Positions 51,206 to 61,325 of a stretch of DNA of 64,000 nucleotides are shown here, piece by piece. The notes beneath the pieces are model-generated. The model had not been told where the DNA came from, searched no databases, and saw only the letters and a program-made list of their open reading frames with translations. The stretch is from Leadbetterella sp964563435 (GTDB lineage Bacteria > Bacteroidota > Bacteroidia > Cytophagales > Spirosomataceae): contig CAZLXI010000018.1 in the NCBI GenBank assembly GCA_964563435.1, positions 1 through 64,000 on the forward strand, read 5' to 3'. The stretch's first letter is position 1, and each line of letters begins with the position of its first letter. Made by a program: the position numbers and the translations under genes.

Positions 51206-52114
51206 ATGAAACCTTTATTTCACAAGGTTCCGATCAAACTTCAGAATTCCTTCAGTATCAGGAATGACGTAGCGAGTAACTTCGGAAACGTCTGGCATTA
51301 TCATCCCGAATTAGAGCTTCATTATGTCAAAAAAGGTACAGGAGTACGTTTCATTGGCAATGATGTCAGTAATTTTTCAGAGGGAGAGATGATTCTTTTA
51401 GGCGCTAACCTGCCTCACACCTGGCGGTGTAACCAGGAGTATTACCAGGGCAATCCTGACCTTAAAGTCGAAGCCAGTATTGTACACTTTTTGCCCGATT
51501 GTCTGGGAAATGATTTTTTAAATCTCCCGGAAGCCCATCAGATTCCTCATCTGTATAAGCTGGCTCAACATGGCATGACTATTAAAGGAAATACCCGGGA
51601 AAAATTAAAGGACCTGATTTCGGAAGCCCTTAATGCCTCTGATCTCAAACGGCTGACTATCCTGCTGTCTATCCTGTCTACGTTGGCAGAATCAGATGAA
51701 TACGAACTCATCAATACGTCATATAAGCCGATCAATGCCTCAAAAATTGATGCAGACCGGATCAACCGGATCTGCGACTACACATTGAGTAATTTCCGGA
51801 AGGAAATTACGCTTAATGAAATTGCCTCCATCAGTAACCTGAGCACCACCTCTTTCTGCCGGTATTTTAAATTGATGACAAAGAAGACCTATTATGATTT
51901 TTTGATCGAGATCCGTGTTAGCCATGCCTGCCGCATGTTAGTGGAAACCAACCTCACTGTAGAAGCCGTATGTATGGATTGCGGATTTAATAATGCCTCC
52001 AATTTCTACCGTCATTTTAAGAAAATTACGGGCAGCACCCCTGCTGATTATAAGAAAAAATACCTGAATCTGGAGATCCAGATTCCCGAACCCTCCCTCC
52101 AGCTGATTGCCTGA
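51206..52114 (+). CDS. AraC-family regulator with cupin domain
   Basis: From ATG 51206 (aaaaacATG) the protein has 302 aa; an upstream ATG at 51122 is less likely. The N-terminal cupin is typical (WHYHPELELHYVKKGTGVRF, GEMILLGANLPHTWR). The C-terminal double HTH shows ITLNEIASISNLSTTSFCRY and VEAVCMDCGFNNASNFYRHF, then the GSTPADYKKKY end. It likely binds a sugar and activates the surrounding leftward operons. It is divergent from the FAD oxidoreductase gene and convergent with the 616-aa gene, the only rightward gene of the locus. Confidence 0.92.
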   Translation: MKPLFHKVPIKLQNSFSIRNDVASNFGNVWHYHPELELHYVKKGTGVRFIGNDVSNFSEGEMILLGANLPHTWRCNQEYYQGNPDLKVEASIVHFLPDCLGNDFLNLPEAHQIPHLYKLAQHGMTIKGNTREKLKDLISEALNASDLKRLTILLSILSTLAESDEYELINTSYKPINASKIDADRINRICDYTLSNFRKEITLNEIASISNLSTTSFCRYFKLMTKKTYYDFLIEIRVSHACRMLVETNLTVEAVCMDCGFNNASNFYRHFKKITGSTPADYKKKYLNLEIQIPEPSLQLIA

Positions 52115-52147
52115 AAGGCTGATCCGGAAATCCCTGAAATAAACTTC

Positions 52148-53998
52148 TTACTCTACTTTTCTTAAAGCCTTGTTCCGGAAATTCTTAATCCGGTGGAAGG
52201 TAAAATAGTTCACGTCGTGCTGATTATACGCCCCATTGTAAGCATCATCATAGGCCGTTCGGGATACAATCAGCATATCTTCTCCCTCTAAAGCAAATGT
52301 GGGGTACTGAAACGCATGCCCGAATGTTTTCGGATGATAGAGTACTGTTTCCTCTATTTTCCAATCGCGAAGGTCTGCAGAGCTCATCAACGCCAGGGAG
52401 TTACGGATAAGCGCTTCGCTATAGGCAGCGCCATTGTGCCTGGCGGGTACGGCATTGGAAAGGGCCCAATAGCGACCCGATTTCTGATCGTATTGAATGA
52501 AAAATTTAGTGCTTCCGCCAGGAAAGTCAATAATATCCTTTTCCGGATCAAAACCCGCCTTTTTGCCGTCTTCATCGTAAGAGATGATGGCCGCTTTTCC
52601 GCCCCCGTCGGTAATGCTCAGTCGCAACACATTAACGATGTTTCCTTCCGGGCCCGGCACAGTGTTTCCTTCCAGCCAACCCTTTAGTTTGCCTTTTTCC
52701 CAACTCTGATCGGAAGGAAGAATATCTGATATCGTCCAGCTTTCAGCTTTCAACAGGTCGGAATTCACATCGGCGCTCAACACGAATGCCCGGAAATTGG
52801 TCCCCCAACCCCCTACTCCTTTTTCGTCTTCCATAGCTTTCCAGACTTTACCGTTGTGAATCACCACCGGGGTAGGTGCGGTATGATAAGAGAGATCGGA
52901 AAAGATAATGCCCGAGTTTTTGTCCACCGGCCGGGTCCAGGTCAGCCCATTGTCTGCAGAGCGCATAATGATGGCATGACCTTTTCGGTGACCGGCACTT
53001 GTGCCCAGCATGTAAACCTGCCCGTTAAGCTGAAATAAGCTGGCCCAGGTCATCCCCTCCACTTCCGAAATTTTGGTCCATGTTTTTCCTTTATCGGTGG
53101 AACGAAAAACAATCACTAGCTCGCTATCCCCCACTGCCGGGCCGTAATGGTCTCCTTTGGCAAGATAAGAGCCGTCTTCCAAAACAATTATGGCCGGAGA
53201 GCCCGCTACATAACGACCCGTAAACGCAGGGCTGTATTCAATCACAACACCGGGAGCCCGCGAAGTAAGAGTGGTAAACCCGGGTATCACCGGCATTATA
53301 CCGTAGAGATCCTGCAATTCGGCCGTTTTCTGATAAACACGGGCCTCATCTACGTACATCCGGCTTCGGGAGGCTGTGGTAAAGTCTTCACCGATCTGAA
53401 AAGCATTAATGGGGCCGCCCTGAGCTTCTAAATGTCCTATATACACCCAAAAGTTACGTTTATTGTCACTATTCGACGACGAAGCCTCCGGATAATAATA
53501 GAATTTGTAAAAGCGCTTGCCCTGAGCATTGACATAAGAAGTCAGTGCGATCTGGGTCCACAGACCGGCAGGAATGCGGATTACCGGCTGAGGCGTAGTG
53601 CCCTGCAGACCGTGATAGGCTTTGAGTTCCAGCACCTCTTTGCCCTTATCATCGGTGAGAGGAAAGGCTTTCACCTGAACGTTTCCGTCATTCAGCAGGG
53701 GGATTTCTCTGACATCGCCATAAGTGGGCGGAACCTGAAACCGCATCCAGTAGGTAAGCTCTCCGGAGTCTGATCGGATCCCCCCCGCCTTTAAGGCTAC
53801 TCCTACAGGAAGATGAGCTATACCCTGATCTGCCCGGATGGAGATCGGAGCGATCAATTTTTCTTTGCTTCGTGTATTTCTTAAGGGATCGGTGGCCTCT
53901 TCAAAGTTCCATTCTGCTATTGCTGGGGCTTTCCAGAAAGAACCTTGCGCCATAACCCCTATCGTGGGCAGAAGAAGGAAGAATATGATATTTTTCAT
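52148..53998 (-). CDS. Secreted LamG-sialidase-fold two-domain protein, 616 aa
   Basis: Signal peptide MKNIIFFLLLPTIGVMAQ. Residues 30-225 resemble a LamG/concanavalin-like domain (AEWNFEEATDPLRNTRS, TYWMRFQVPPTYG, RMYVDEARVYQKT). Residues 235-616 are a propeller with Asp boxes STDKGKTWTK and SADNGLTWTR and the same end (HDVNYFTFHRIKNFR) as the 386-aa paralogue at 46718. GH33 enzymes often have such N-terminal lectin-like domains. No RIP motif is visible. It is 107 bp behind the 384-aa sialidase-fold gene. Confidence 0.75.
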   Translation of the reverse strand: MKNIIFFLLLPTIGVMAQGSFWKAPAIAEWNFEEATDPLRNTRSKEKLIAPISIRADQGIAHLPVGVALKAGGIRSDSGELTYWMRFQVPPTYGDVREIPLLNDGNVQVKAFPLTDDKGKEVLELKAYHGLQGTTPQPVIRIPAGLWTQIALTSYVNAQGKRFYKFYYYPEASSSNSDNKRNFWVYIGHLEAQGGPINAFQIGEDFTTASRSRMYVDEARVYQKTAELQDLYGIMPVIPGFTTLTSRAPGVVIEYSPAFTGRYVAGSPAIIVLEDGSYLAKGDHYGPAVGDSELVIVFRSTDKGKTWTKISEVEGMTWASLFQLNGQVYMLGTSAGHRKGHAIIMRSADNGLTWTRPVDKNSGIIFSDLSYHTAPTPVVIHNGKVWKAMEDEKGVGGWGTNFRAFVLSADVNSDLLKAESWTISDILPSDQSWEKGKLKGWLEGNTVPGPEGNIVNVLRLSITDGGGKAAIISYDEDGKKAGFDPEKDIIDFPGGSTKFFIQYDQKSGRYWALSNAVPARHNGAAYSEALIRNSLALMSSADLRDWKIEETVLYHPKTFGHAFQYPTFALEGEDMLIVSRTAYDDAYNGAYNQHDVNYFTFHRIKNFRNKALRKVE

Positions 53999-54105
53999 AA
54001 TGCAATATAGATATTTAAAAAATGAAGATGTCTGAAAAACACTGAAGCTGACCTATCTCTCAAACGTTGGCCGGGAGCAGTAGTTTATCAGACATCCTAC
54101 CTGTT

Positions 54106-55260
54106 TTACTCGTATTCTGCAGGATTGAAAATCGTAGCAGCGATGTAACGATACTTATCGCCCTGATCTGCCTGGTTATAATAATATGTGGTGATCACAT
54201 GACCATTGGGCAGTACGAGCGCCCGGGGATAACCGATGTCCCAGGTACCGCCGTCTTTGCCTCTCAATAACGTAGGCTTACCCCAGGTGAGTCCGTTATC
54301 TTTACTGAATACCACATACATTCCAATCCCATCCGGCATAGTTTGTGTACGACGGATCCCATAAACCATGCACAGCCGGCCGTCCTGTACTCTCACCACA
54401 GCGGGAGGATGCCCGTTGGCATCTACTGTTACCGGGTCCTCCAATTGTTTCCAGGTCTTCCCGTTGTCTTTCGACAGGAAGCTCACCATTCGGGGAGGGG
54501 CGGTTCTGCGAATGACAGACAACAGGGTATTTTTGTCGACACGAATTGAAGAAGGCATGATAGAGTTAATTTTCGGTTCCCCGATCCAGGACTTTTGTTT
54601 CCAGGTTTTACCGCCGTCAGTAGTTTCGATACAAGCCACCTGGCGCCAGTTAGTCTTTTCTTCCTCTTTAAATCCCACGGTGATAAATGCCGTCATTTTA
54701 TGTTTGCCATCCACTATGTAATCGGTACGCGACACAATTCCCTCGGGTTCAGGCCCTGTAAAATTTACCTCCAGCGGAAAGGGCCCTATCCAGTTCCTGC
54801 CCCGGTTATAGGTATAGTAAAAAGAACTGGGCCCGTAAAGTTCGCCATGCATGCGAAAGGTCATGGCGAAATCGGGATGCCTGAAGTTGATCTTCTCTCT
54901 TAGCACTTTCTTATCCTTGGTTCCGATATGATGCTCCCAGGTGGCATGGGTTATTCCACGCTCGAATGCATCTTCCACCGTCCACGTTTTACCGCCGTCA
55001 TAACTCCTGGAAAACTGAGCTACCGAACTGGCGTTATCATAGGTATGACCGCTTTTGTCGAGGTGATTCGCACGGGTATAACCTACCAGAATTTCATTGC
55101 CCCAATTCCACATTCCCCAATTGGCAGGCCAACCTGCAAACTTCCCCTCCTCACCATACACTTTCACATTTTGGGTAGAAGGGCGGACATTTTGGGCCAT
55201 CGTCACCGAACCCGAACACCCCAGCAATATCGCTACTAAAACTCTTAAAATCAGATTCAT
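54106..55260 (-). CDS. Secreted sialidase-fold protein, 384 aa
   Basis: Signal peptide MNLILRVLVAILLGCSGSVTMAQ. Four Asp boxes are present: SYDGGKTWTV, TTDGGKTWKQ, SKDNGKTWKQ and SKDNGLTWGK, enough for a six-bladed propeller. The region GMWNWGNEILVGYTRANH and DGRLCMVYGIR fits the exo-alpha-sialidase superfamily, but the RIP motif is absent. It begins 8 bp after the SusD stop, so it is the first enzyme of the SusCD transcript and may act at the surface or in the periplasm. Confidence 0.78.
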   Translation of the reverse strand: MNLILRVLVAILLGCSGSVTMAQNVRPSTQNVKVYGEEGKFAGWPANWGMWNWGNEILVGYTRANHLDKSGHTYDNASSVAQFSRSYDGGKTWTVEDAFERGITHATWEHHIGTKDKKVLREKINFRHPDFAMTFRMHGELYGPSSFYYTYNRGRNWIGPFPLEVNFTGPEPEGIVSRTDYIVDGKHKMTAFITVGFKEEEKTNWRQVACIETTDGGKTWKQKSWIGEPKINSIMPSSIRVDKNTLLSVIRRTAPPRMVSFLSKDNGKTWKQLEDPVTVDANGHPPAVVRVQDGRLCMVYGIRRTQTMPDGIGMYVVFSKDNGLTWGKPTLLRGKDGGTWDIGYPRALVLPNGHVITTYYYNQADQGDKYRYIAATIFNPAEYE

Positions 55261-55268
55261 ATATTTGA

Positions 55269-56954
55269 TTAATAATTAGGATTTTGAACCATCTTTTTAT
55301 TAGCATCTAATTCACTAAGGGGTATGGGCCACAGGTAATCGCGGTTAGGGTCGAAGATCCGGGGTTCTACCACGCTCAGTTTATCCTGGTAGGAACTGTA
55401 ATCAGGAATGGTGTTGGCAAGGATGACCGGAGTACCCTGATCTTTGTAACTGTAAGGCTTTTGAGGTCTGCCGTAAAGTGGTCCGGGCATTACTTTATCC
55501 GCAATTTTCCAACGACGGATGTCCTGTAATCTCAGTCCTTCCATAGCCAGTTCTATTTTACGTTCTCTGCGAATAATCTCCCGCATCTCGCTTTGGCTCT
55601 TGCCTGCCGTGATGGCGGGCATTTTCACCGATTCCCGGCCGCGAATGGCATTGATAGCATCTAATGCCGACTGGTCAATCTGGTTCAGCTCTATTTTTGC
55701 CTCTGCATAGATCAGATACATTTCTGCCAAACGGATCAGGATATAGTTAAGCGACGAAGCACTGCGGAAAGATCCTTTGTCTTCGGCATCAGTAAACTTC
55801 TTCCAGCAATAACCGGTAAAACTGGCAAACGGGTTAATTGCATCCTGGTTGGCAATACGACGGGCCGGTGTTACGGTATAATCCCAGCATTGCAGGCTGT
55901 CTTTGTGAGTTTCAAACTGAAAGCCCAGAAAAGTATCGCCCGGCACGGCGATCGTTTGTTTCAGACGCGGATCACGATTTGCAAATGGATTTTTAGGATC
56001 GTAAAGGGGTGACTTATCAATAGTCTGGCCGTCAATGCACTCATATGAATCCACCAATGTCTGGGTAGGGACTTTGGTGGAGTTTCCCTGGGCATTCCGC
56101 GAAAAGAAAGCGATGGGTCCGTTATGTACTCTCAATCCGTATTTATAATTCACTTCAAAGATCACTTCATTGTTGCTTTCTCCTTTGTACGTGAAGAGTT
56201 CCTGGTAATTGCCGTACAGGGTGTAGGCTCTGGAATCTATAACGGTTTTAGCTGCCTGCGCTGCTACATCGTAACGACCGTCTGCCAGGGCTACTCTCGC
56301 TTTCAGCGCCAGCGCCGTACCCGAGGTCACCCGTCCCTGCAAGGCCTGGGGCCAGCTGGCCGGTAATTTGGAAGCAGCAATATCGAGATCGTTTAGAATA
56401 AAATCGACCACATCCTTCCTCGGCGTACGGCTCACTTCAATATCGGTAATGCTTTGCACGTGTTCAATCAAAGGCACATCACCAAAAAGAGTTATCAGCT
56501 GACTGTACCAATAGGCTCTGAGTACTCTCATCTGCCCTTCGGACTGGTTCAGTATAGTTTCAGAGGCATTTTCTACTTTGGAAAGGTTGTCGAGAACGTA
56601 ATTAGCGCGCCCAATCCCCGCATAATAATGCCCCCATACGTTGGCAACGTTAGCTTCCGCCGAGTTAAGTGTTCCGTTTCCGGCGGAGGTAAGAATGCCT
56701 CCGTTTCTATCCCATGAGATATCACTGGCGCAATCCAGTATATATTCCCATTGTCCTCCCGCGCTTATGCCCGTATGCCATAAACGGGCATAAGCTCCGG
56801 TAACTGCCAGATCCAGCTCGGTGGTATTCTTCAGGAAGGTGGAGTTGTCCGGCTTATCCACAGGAAATTTCTCCAATACATCCTGGCAGGAAAAGCTCAT
56901 CCATCCCAAAAAGAGTATCGCTCCTTTTTTTCTTATATTGATCATCTTCTTCAT
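55269..56954 (-). CDS. SusD/RagB family lipoprotein, second PUL
   Basis: From ATG 56954 the protein has 561 aa and a lipobox (WMSFSC). SusD marks are DVLEKFPVDKPDNSTFLKN, TPRKDVVDFILNDLDIAASK, TSGTALALKARVALADGRY, ILIRLAEMYLIYAEAKIEL, IIRRERKIELAMEGLRLQD and the end FDPNRDYLWPIPLSEL. The ATG starts one base after the SusC stop. It binds the substrate at the cell surface together with the SusC at 56956. Confidence 0.95.
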   Translation of the reverse strand: MKKMINIRKKGAILFLGWMSFSCQDVLEKFPVDKPDNSTFLKNTTELDLAVTGAYARLWHTGISAGGQWEYILDCASDISWDRNGGILTSAGNGTLNSAEANVANVWGHYYAGIGRANYVLDNLSKVENASETILNQSEGQMRVLRAYWYSQLITLFGDVPLIEHVQSITDIEVSRTPRKDVVDFILNDLDIAASKLPASWPQALQGRVTSGTALALKARVALADGRYDVAAQAAKTVIDSRAYTLYGNYQELFTYKGESNNEVIFEVNYKYGLRVHNGPIAFFSRNAQGNSTKVPTQTLVDSYECIDGQTIDKSPLYDPKNPFANRDPRLKQTIAVPGDTFLGFQFETHKDSLQCWDYTVTPARRIANQDAINPFASFTGYCWKKFTDAEDKGSFRSASSLNYILIRLAEMYLIYAEAKIELNQIDQSALDAINAIRGRESVKMPAITAGKSQSEMREIIRRERKIELAMEGLRLQDIRRWKIADKVMPGPLYGRPQKPYSYKDQGTPVILANTIPDYSSYQDKLSVVEPRIFDPNRDYLWPIPLSELDANKKMVQNPNY

Positions 56955-56955
56955 C

Positions 56956-59955
56956 TTAAAAATTAACATTTAAACCCAGTGAATACACTTTCACGATCGG
57001 ATACCGACCTACGCCTCCCGTAGGAGTTTCTACATCAAAGCCGCTCAGATACTTATCAAAAGTGAGGATGTTTTGCCCGCTCAGGTTAATTCTCAGATTT
57101 TTTATGGAAAGCCTGTCGGTAATATTCTTAGGCAGGGAATAACCCAAAGCCACATTCTTCAAACGCAGGTAAGCTCCGTTGATCATCCAAAAATCAGACA
57201 CCTGGTAATTACCCGTCTCATTGAAGGTCAGTCTCGGATAAGAGGCGTTAGGATTATCGGGCGTCCAGCGATCCAGGTGATGCTCATAGGCCGTACCTCC
57301 CGTATCAAAGGCCCACACTCCGGGACCATCCAGGTAGCCGTTTACTTTGCCTACCCCCTGAAAGAAGGCATTCAGGTCAAATCCTTTAAATGTCAAACCC
57401 AGGTTTAAACTATAGGTATATCGCGGAATACCTGAGCCCAATACCACCCTGTCTTCCTGGTTGATGATACCGTCCCCGTTCTGATCCACATAACGGATAT
57501 CGCCGGCCTTCACAGTACCGAACTGCCTGGGAGCGGCAGCCGCCTCTTCATCACTTTGGAAAAGTCCGGCCGTTTGGTATCCGAAAAAGGCATCGATCGG
57601 CTGACCCACTGCCCGAATCGTCCGTCCGCTGATAAAGGGGCCGGTACCTTCCAGGCTCACAATTTCATTTTTTACATCGGATAGCGCCAGGCGGGCGTTA
57701 TATCCCAACACTCCTGCTTTGTCAGCATAAGCAATACCCAGTTCCCATCCTACATTTTTTACTTTCCCGGCATTCTGGTAGGGAGCGGCAAGACCTACCG
57801 TAGCGGGAATCGGTAAGGTCAAAAGAATATCCCGGGTATTCCTGATAAAATACTCGGCTGTTAAGGAAAGCTTTTTGTACAGGCTGGCATCAACTCCAAA
57901 ATTTAACATTTCAGTCGATTCCCAGGAAATGGCCGAATTACCTAAGGCCGTGATGGCCGCTCCCGGAACAAACACCTCATTGAAAATATAGCTTTGACCA
58001 AGGTCAACGGTAGATGAGAAAGGATAGTTACCTATGCTCTGGTTCCCTAAAATGCCCCAGGAAGCTCTTAATTTCAGGTTATCAAAAACCCGCTGATCAC
58101 TCATAAACTCTTCTTCCGTTAATCTCCAGCCCACAGAGAACGAGGGAAATAAGCCAAACTTATTGCCCTGAGCAAAGCGGGATGAGCCGTCGTAACGCAG
58201 GTTACCTTCCAGAAGGTAACGATCGTCAAAGTTATAATTTAGCCGTCCGAAATAGGAAACCAAACCAAATTCAGAGCCTCCTGCACCCGTAGTTTGCTGG
58301 TTGATCTCCGAGCCGGCATTCAGTACCTCATAATCCTGAAGAAGGAAATTCTCCCGCCTGGCACTAAAAGATTCGGAGAAAGATTCAATGACCTCCCAGC
58401 CGCCCAGCACATCAAAGTAGTTTTTACCCCAGTTTTTGGTATATGTCACCAGGGTTCTGAAGTTGCTGTCTCTGCTCAGGCTGCTCGATTGGGTGAGGAA
58501 GTTGGTATTAGAAGGGTTCTGGTAGGCAAAGTTTCCGTTGCCGTAGTAGGTAATATAGACCTTACGGAACAGGCGGTTATGGCCGTTGCTGATTTCCGGA
58601 CTGTACATAACGTTAATGTTCATTCCGGGGAAAGGCTTCCAGTCTCCCTGTAGGTTGATCGCTGCCGCATAAGTTCTTTCTTTGTTCAGACCGGAAGAAT
58701 TGGCCGCCGCCATAGGGTTATCCCCCAACCACCCCTGTCCGTAGAGTCCATTGGACAAAATGCCTTCCTGGTTAGCCGGAACTCTGCCGTTCATGTAGAA
58801 GAATATCGTGTTAAGCGTATAAGACGGCTCATACACATAAGAGCTGTTGCCCCTTACATCAAACCGGAAGCTCAATTTATCATTTACTTTCAGGTCGGAG
58901 TTAACGCGAAGCGAAAGACGGTCGTATCCCGTGTTTGGAATTATCCCGTCCTGCTTCAATTGCGCTAAGGAAACGCGACTGCGAATAGTTTCATTGCCCC
59001 CTGACACATCTATCGCATTATTGGTCATGAAACCGCTGCCGGTAAGAGTTAAGGCTTGCCAGTCGGTATCCGGGTAGAGGTCAGAAGGTGCATTTCTCCG
59101 GTATTCTTCGATGTACTCTTCCGAAAAAGAGACGGCCTGGCCGCTGTTACGCTTAGCTTCATTCTGCAGAAGCATGTGATCCAGGCCACTCACCAGTTTA
59201 GGCATATCGATAGGTGACTGACGTCCCGCATAACCGCTGTAATTCACAGAAATTTTGCCTGATTTAGCACGCTTAGTGGTCACCAGAACCACCCCATTGG
59301 CCGCTCTTGACCCATAAATGGCCGATGAGGCTGCATCTTTGAGAATAGAAATGTTTTCGATATCGTTGGGATCGATATTATTCAATCCCATTTCCACTCC
59401 GTCTACCAATACCAGCGGGGCCTGCCCTGCGGTACCCAACGTACCGATACCCCGGATCCTCACCGTACCGGCATCATTGCCCGGCTGTCCGGAAGCCTGG
59501 GTGATCGTTACTCCGGGAGAAACTCCCTGCATGGCCATGGAAGTCTGACCTACCTGCTTCCAGTTGATGTCTTCGTTAGCTACTGTAGAGACCGAGCCGG
59601 TTAAGTTCACTGCTTTTTTGGTACCATAACCTACCACCACTACGTCGTTCATCAGCGAAGCGGAAGGTTTCAGACTGATGGTTATACCGGCCCGGCCATC
59701 CCAAAGAATTTCCTGGCTGTCATACCCAACATAAGTAGCCAGCAGCACCACGTTGGAAGAACTTACCTGAAGACTGAAGTTTCCTTCGGCATCGGTCATG
59801 GTTCCCTGGTTGCTGCCCTTCACGGTCACACTGGCTCCGGGAAGCTTTTCGTTTGTCGATTGGTCTACGACCGAGCCTTTGATCACATTCTGCGCACGGG
59901 CCGAAATGACCGTCGTCAGAATCCAGCATACAATTAATAAAATTTTAGATTTCAT
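56956..59955 (-). CDS. SusC/RagA TonB-dependent importer, second PUL
   Basis: The 999-aa protein has a signal peptide ending in ARAQ, a carboxypeptidase-D-like domain (IKGSVVDQSTNEKLPGASVT), the TonB box region DVVVVGYGTKKAVNLTGS, the plug (GTVRIRGIGTLGTAGQAPLV, IENISILKDAASSAIYGSRA), and a barrel ending in YSLGLNVNF. It imports the glycan released by or bound to the sialidase-fold proteins. It differs clearly from the first SusC, so the two loci take up different substrates. Confidence 0.95.
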   Translation of the reverse strand: MKSKILLIVCWILTTVISARAQNVIKGSVVDQSTNEKLPGASVTVKGSNQGTMTDAEGNFSLQVSSSNVVLLATYVGYDSQEILWDGRAGITISLKPSASLMNDVVVVGYGTKKAVNLTGSVSTVANEDINWKQVGQTSMAMQGVSPGVTITQASGQPGNDAGTVRIRGIGTLGTAGQAPLVLVDGVEMGLNNIDPNDIENISILKDAASSAIYGSRAANGVVLVTTKRAKSGKISVNYSGYAGRQSPIDMPKLVSGLDHMLLQNEAKRNSGQAVSFSEEYIEEYRRNAPSDLYPDTDWQALTLTGSGFMTNNAIDVSGGNETIRSRVSLAQLKQDGIIPNTGYDRLSLRVNSDLKVNDKLSFRFDVRGNSSYVYEPSYTLNTIFFYMNGRVPANQEGILSNGLYGQGWLGDNPMAAANSSGLNKERTYAAAINLQGDWKPFPGMNINVMYSPEISNGHNRLFRKVYITYYGNGNFAYQNPSNTNFLTQSSSLSRDSNFRTLVTYTKNWGKNYFDVLGGWEVIESFSESFSARRENFLLQDYEVLNAGSEINQQTTGAGGSEFGLVSYFGRLNYNFDDRYLLEGNLRYDGSSRFAQGNKFGLFPSFSVGWRLTEEEFMSDQRVFDNLKLRASWGILGNQSIGNYPFSSTVDLGQSYIFNEVFVPGAAITALGNSAISWESTEMLNFGVDASLYKKLSLTAEYFIRNTRDILLTLPIPATVGLAAPYQNAGKVKNVGWELGIAYADKAGVLGYNARLALSDVKNEIVSLEGTGPFISGRTIRAVGQPIDAFFGYQTAGLFQSDEEAAAAPRQFGTVKAGDIRYVDQNGDGIINQEDRVVLGSGIPRYTYSLNLGLTFKGFDLNAFFQGVGKVNGYLDGPGVWAFDTGGTAYEHHLDRWTPDNPNASYPRLTFNETGNYQVSDFWMINGAYLRLKNVALGYSLPKNITDRLSIKNLRINLSGQNILTFDKYLSGFDVETPTGGVGRYPIVKVYSLGLNVNF

Positions 59956-60393
59956 ATGATCCTACTTTAAGCATAAAATAAACTGCTGATTTGTTTATGC
60001 AAAGTAAGGCTCAAAAGAAGACTTTATATTTATATCACTTTTCCCAAATTATATAGGATTTTAACATAATATATACCTATAAGGAGAAGAAATAGTATTC
60101 ATTGGGGAAACTAACACAAAATACCCTCAAATAATAATACTGAAAATTTCAAAAAAAAGGCTATCCTCTTGCGGATTATCTGGCAGTTGGGTGGAAAAAC
60201 CGTGTTGTTATTGGGATATTCCGGGAGGAAAATAAGGTTTTTTTTTAAAAAGGAAACAAAGGAGTGCCTTGAGGGCCGGGAAGTGATTTATGGAAAAATA
60301 ATGCACAAAAGATGGTGTGATCAAATGCCTGACCTCCCGGTTTCCCGGGAGGTTTCCAGACAAGCTTTAACCAGGAGATTCCTCCAGGTCTAT
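59956..60393. other. Intergenic region between the lyase-family gene and SusC
   Basis: No gene is convincing here. Near the SusC start the minus strand has a near-match -7 element (TTACTTTG, 60007-60000). The middle is AT-rich with T and A runs. A hairpin at 60332-60353 ends the upstream lyase-family operon. Confidence 0.5.
60332..60353 (-). terminator. Hairpin terminator after the NanA/DapA-family gene
   Basis: ACCTCCCGG (60332-60340) pairs perfectly with CCGGGAGGT (60345-60353) over a 4-nt loop, 41 bp after the stop at 60394. The T run on the minus strand is weak. Confidence 0.55.
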
Positions 60394-61320
60394 TCAACCA
60401 TTTACCAATTGCAATCCGATCTGATCGGCAAGCGTGTGATAGTTCTCTAATAACGCATCCAGCGCTTTCCGGTCCACTTCCCGGTTAAGAAAACTCCCGT
60501 TGCGACATACAGGACCTATGTTCAAACCCCTCTTCCGGAGGATATATTTGGAGCTTGCGGGGTAGGTATCGTGCATGACGTCCATATTCTCTGTAAAAAA
60601 TTGCTGCACAGCCCCCACCTCGGGAGAGTCGTCCAGATAATGATCACAGAGCCAAACCACGAGTTCCGGAAAATAATTGCCCTGAATGCAGGACAAACCC
60701 GCGGAACCCGCTTTGAGAGATTCCACAGCATGTACCATATAAGCGTCATACAGGCCGAAAGAAGCATCAGCGTGCGACCCTTCCAGCTTTCTCCGGATAC
60801 CCTCCATATCGAGGCAGGTATCTTTATGGTATTTTACCCGGCCGGTGGACACCAGCTCGCTCAGAAAACGGGGGTCTATCAAACGTTTATAAGGCACAGG
60901 ACACTCATAGAAACCTAAAGGTATATCGTCTGTCAGATCGAGTAATTGCCTCACCCTGCTCCGAAAAACCTCTTCACTCTCCTCTTCAGCCGCTAACAAG
61001 CCGGTAATAACGATCACACTGTCGACGCCTGCAGTATAAATTTGCCGGATAAAATCTGCCTGTTCTTCAACGTTTACACCAAAAGAGCCGCTGGCTACCA
61101 CCGGCACCCGCCCCCTTACTTTTTCAACGACAAAACGTACTGACTCCAGCATTTCTTCCGGTGAAAGCTGAAACATTTCGCTGGACAAACAATTGGCAAA
61201 TAATCCGCCGGCCCCGGCGTCAAGATAAAAATCGATCAGCTCATCCAATATCTTATAATCAATAGTCTTATCCTCCTGAAATGGTGTGAGCATTACAGGC
61301 ACATACTTTTTTGAAGCCAT
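60394..61320 (-). CDS. Dihydrodipicolinate synthase/N-acetylneuraminate lyase family aldolase
   Basis: The 308-aa protein is a class I aldolase of the DapA/NanA family: VPVMLTPFQEDKTIDYKIL, AGAGGLFANCLSSEMFQLSPEE and VVASGSFG. The catalytic pair is Y138 (GFYECPVPYKR) and the Schiff-base Lys166 (VKYHKDTC); the 28-residue spacing equals that of NanA. The substrate group differs from true sialate lyases, since the GTSGE and YNxP motifs are changed. It may split a 2-keto-3-deoxy acid. It is 5 bp behind the symporter gene. Confidence 0.85.
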   Translation of the reverse strand: MASKKYVPVMLTPFQEDKTIDYKILDELIDFYLDAGAGGLFANCLSSEMFQLSPEEMLESVRFVVEKVRGRVPVVASGSFGVNVEEQADFIRQIYTAGVDSVIVITGLLAAEEESEEVFRSRVRQLLDLTDDIPLGFYECPVPYKRLIDPRFLSELVSTGRVKYHKDTCLDMEGIRRKLEGSHADASFGLYDAYMVHAVESLKAGSAGLSCIQGNYFPELVVWLCDHYLDDSPEVGAVQQFFTENMDVMHDTYPASSKYILRKRGLNIGPVCRNGSFLNREVDRKALDALLENYHTLADQIGLQLVNG

Positions 61321-61325
61321 ATTTT

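Noticed and set aside
60169..60450. 93-aa plus-strand frame upstream of SusC
   Set aside because: It overlaps the end of the lyase-family gene and a terminator hairpin, and its composition is not coding-like.
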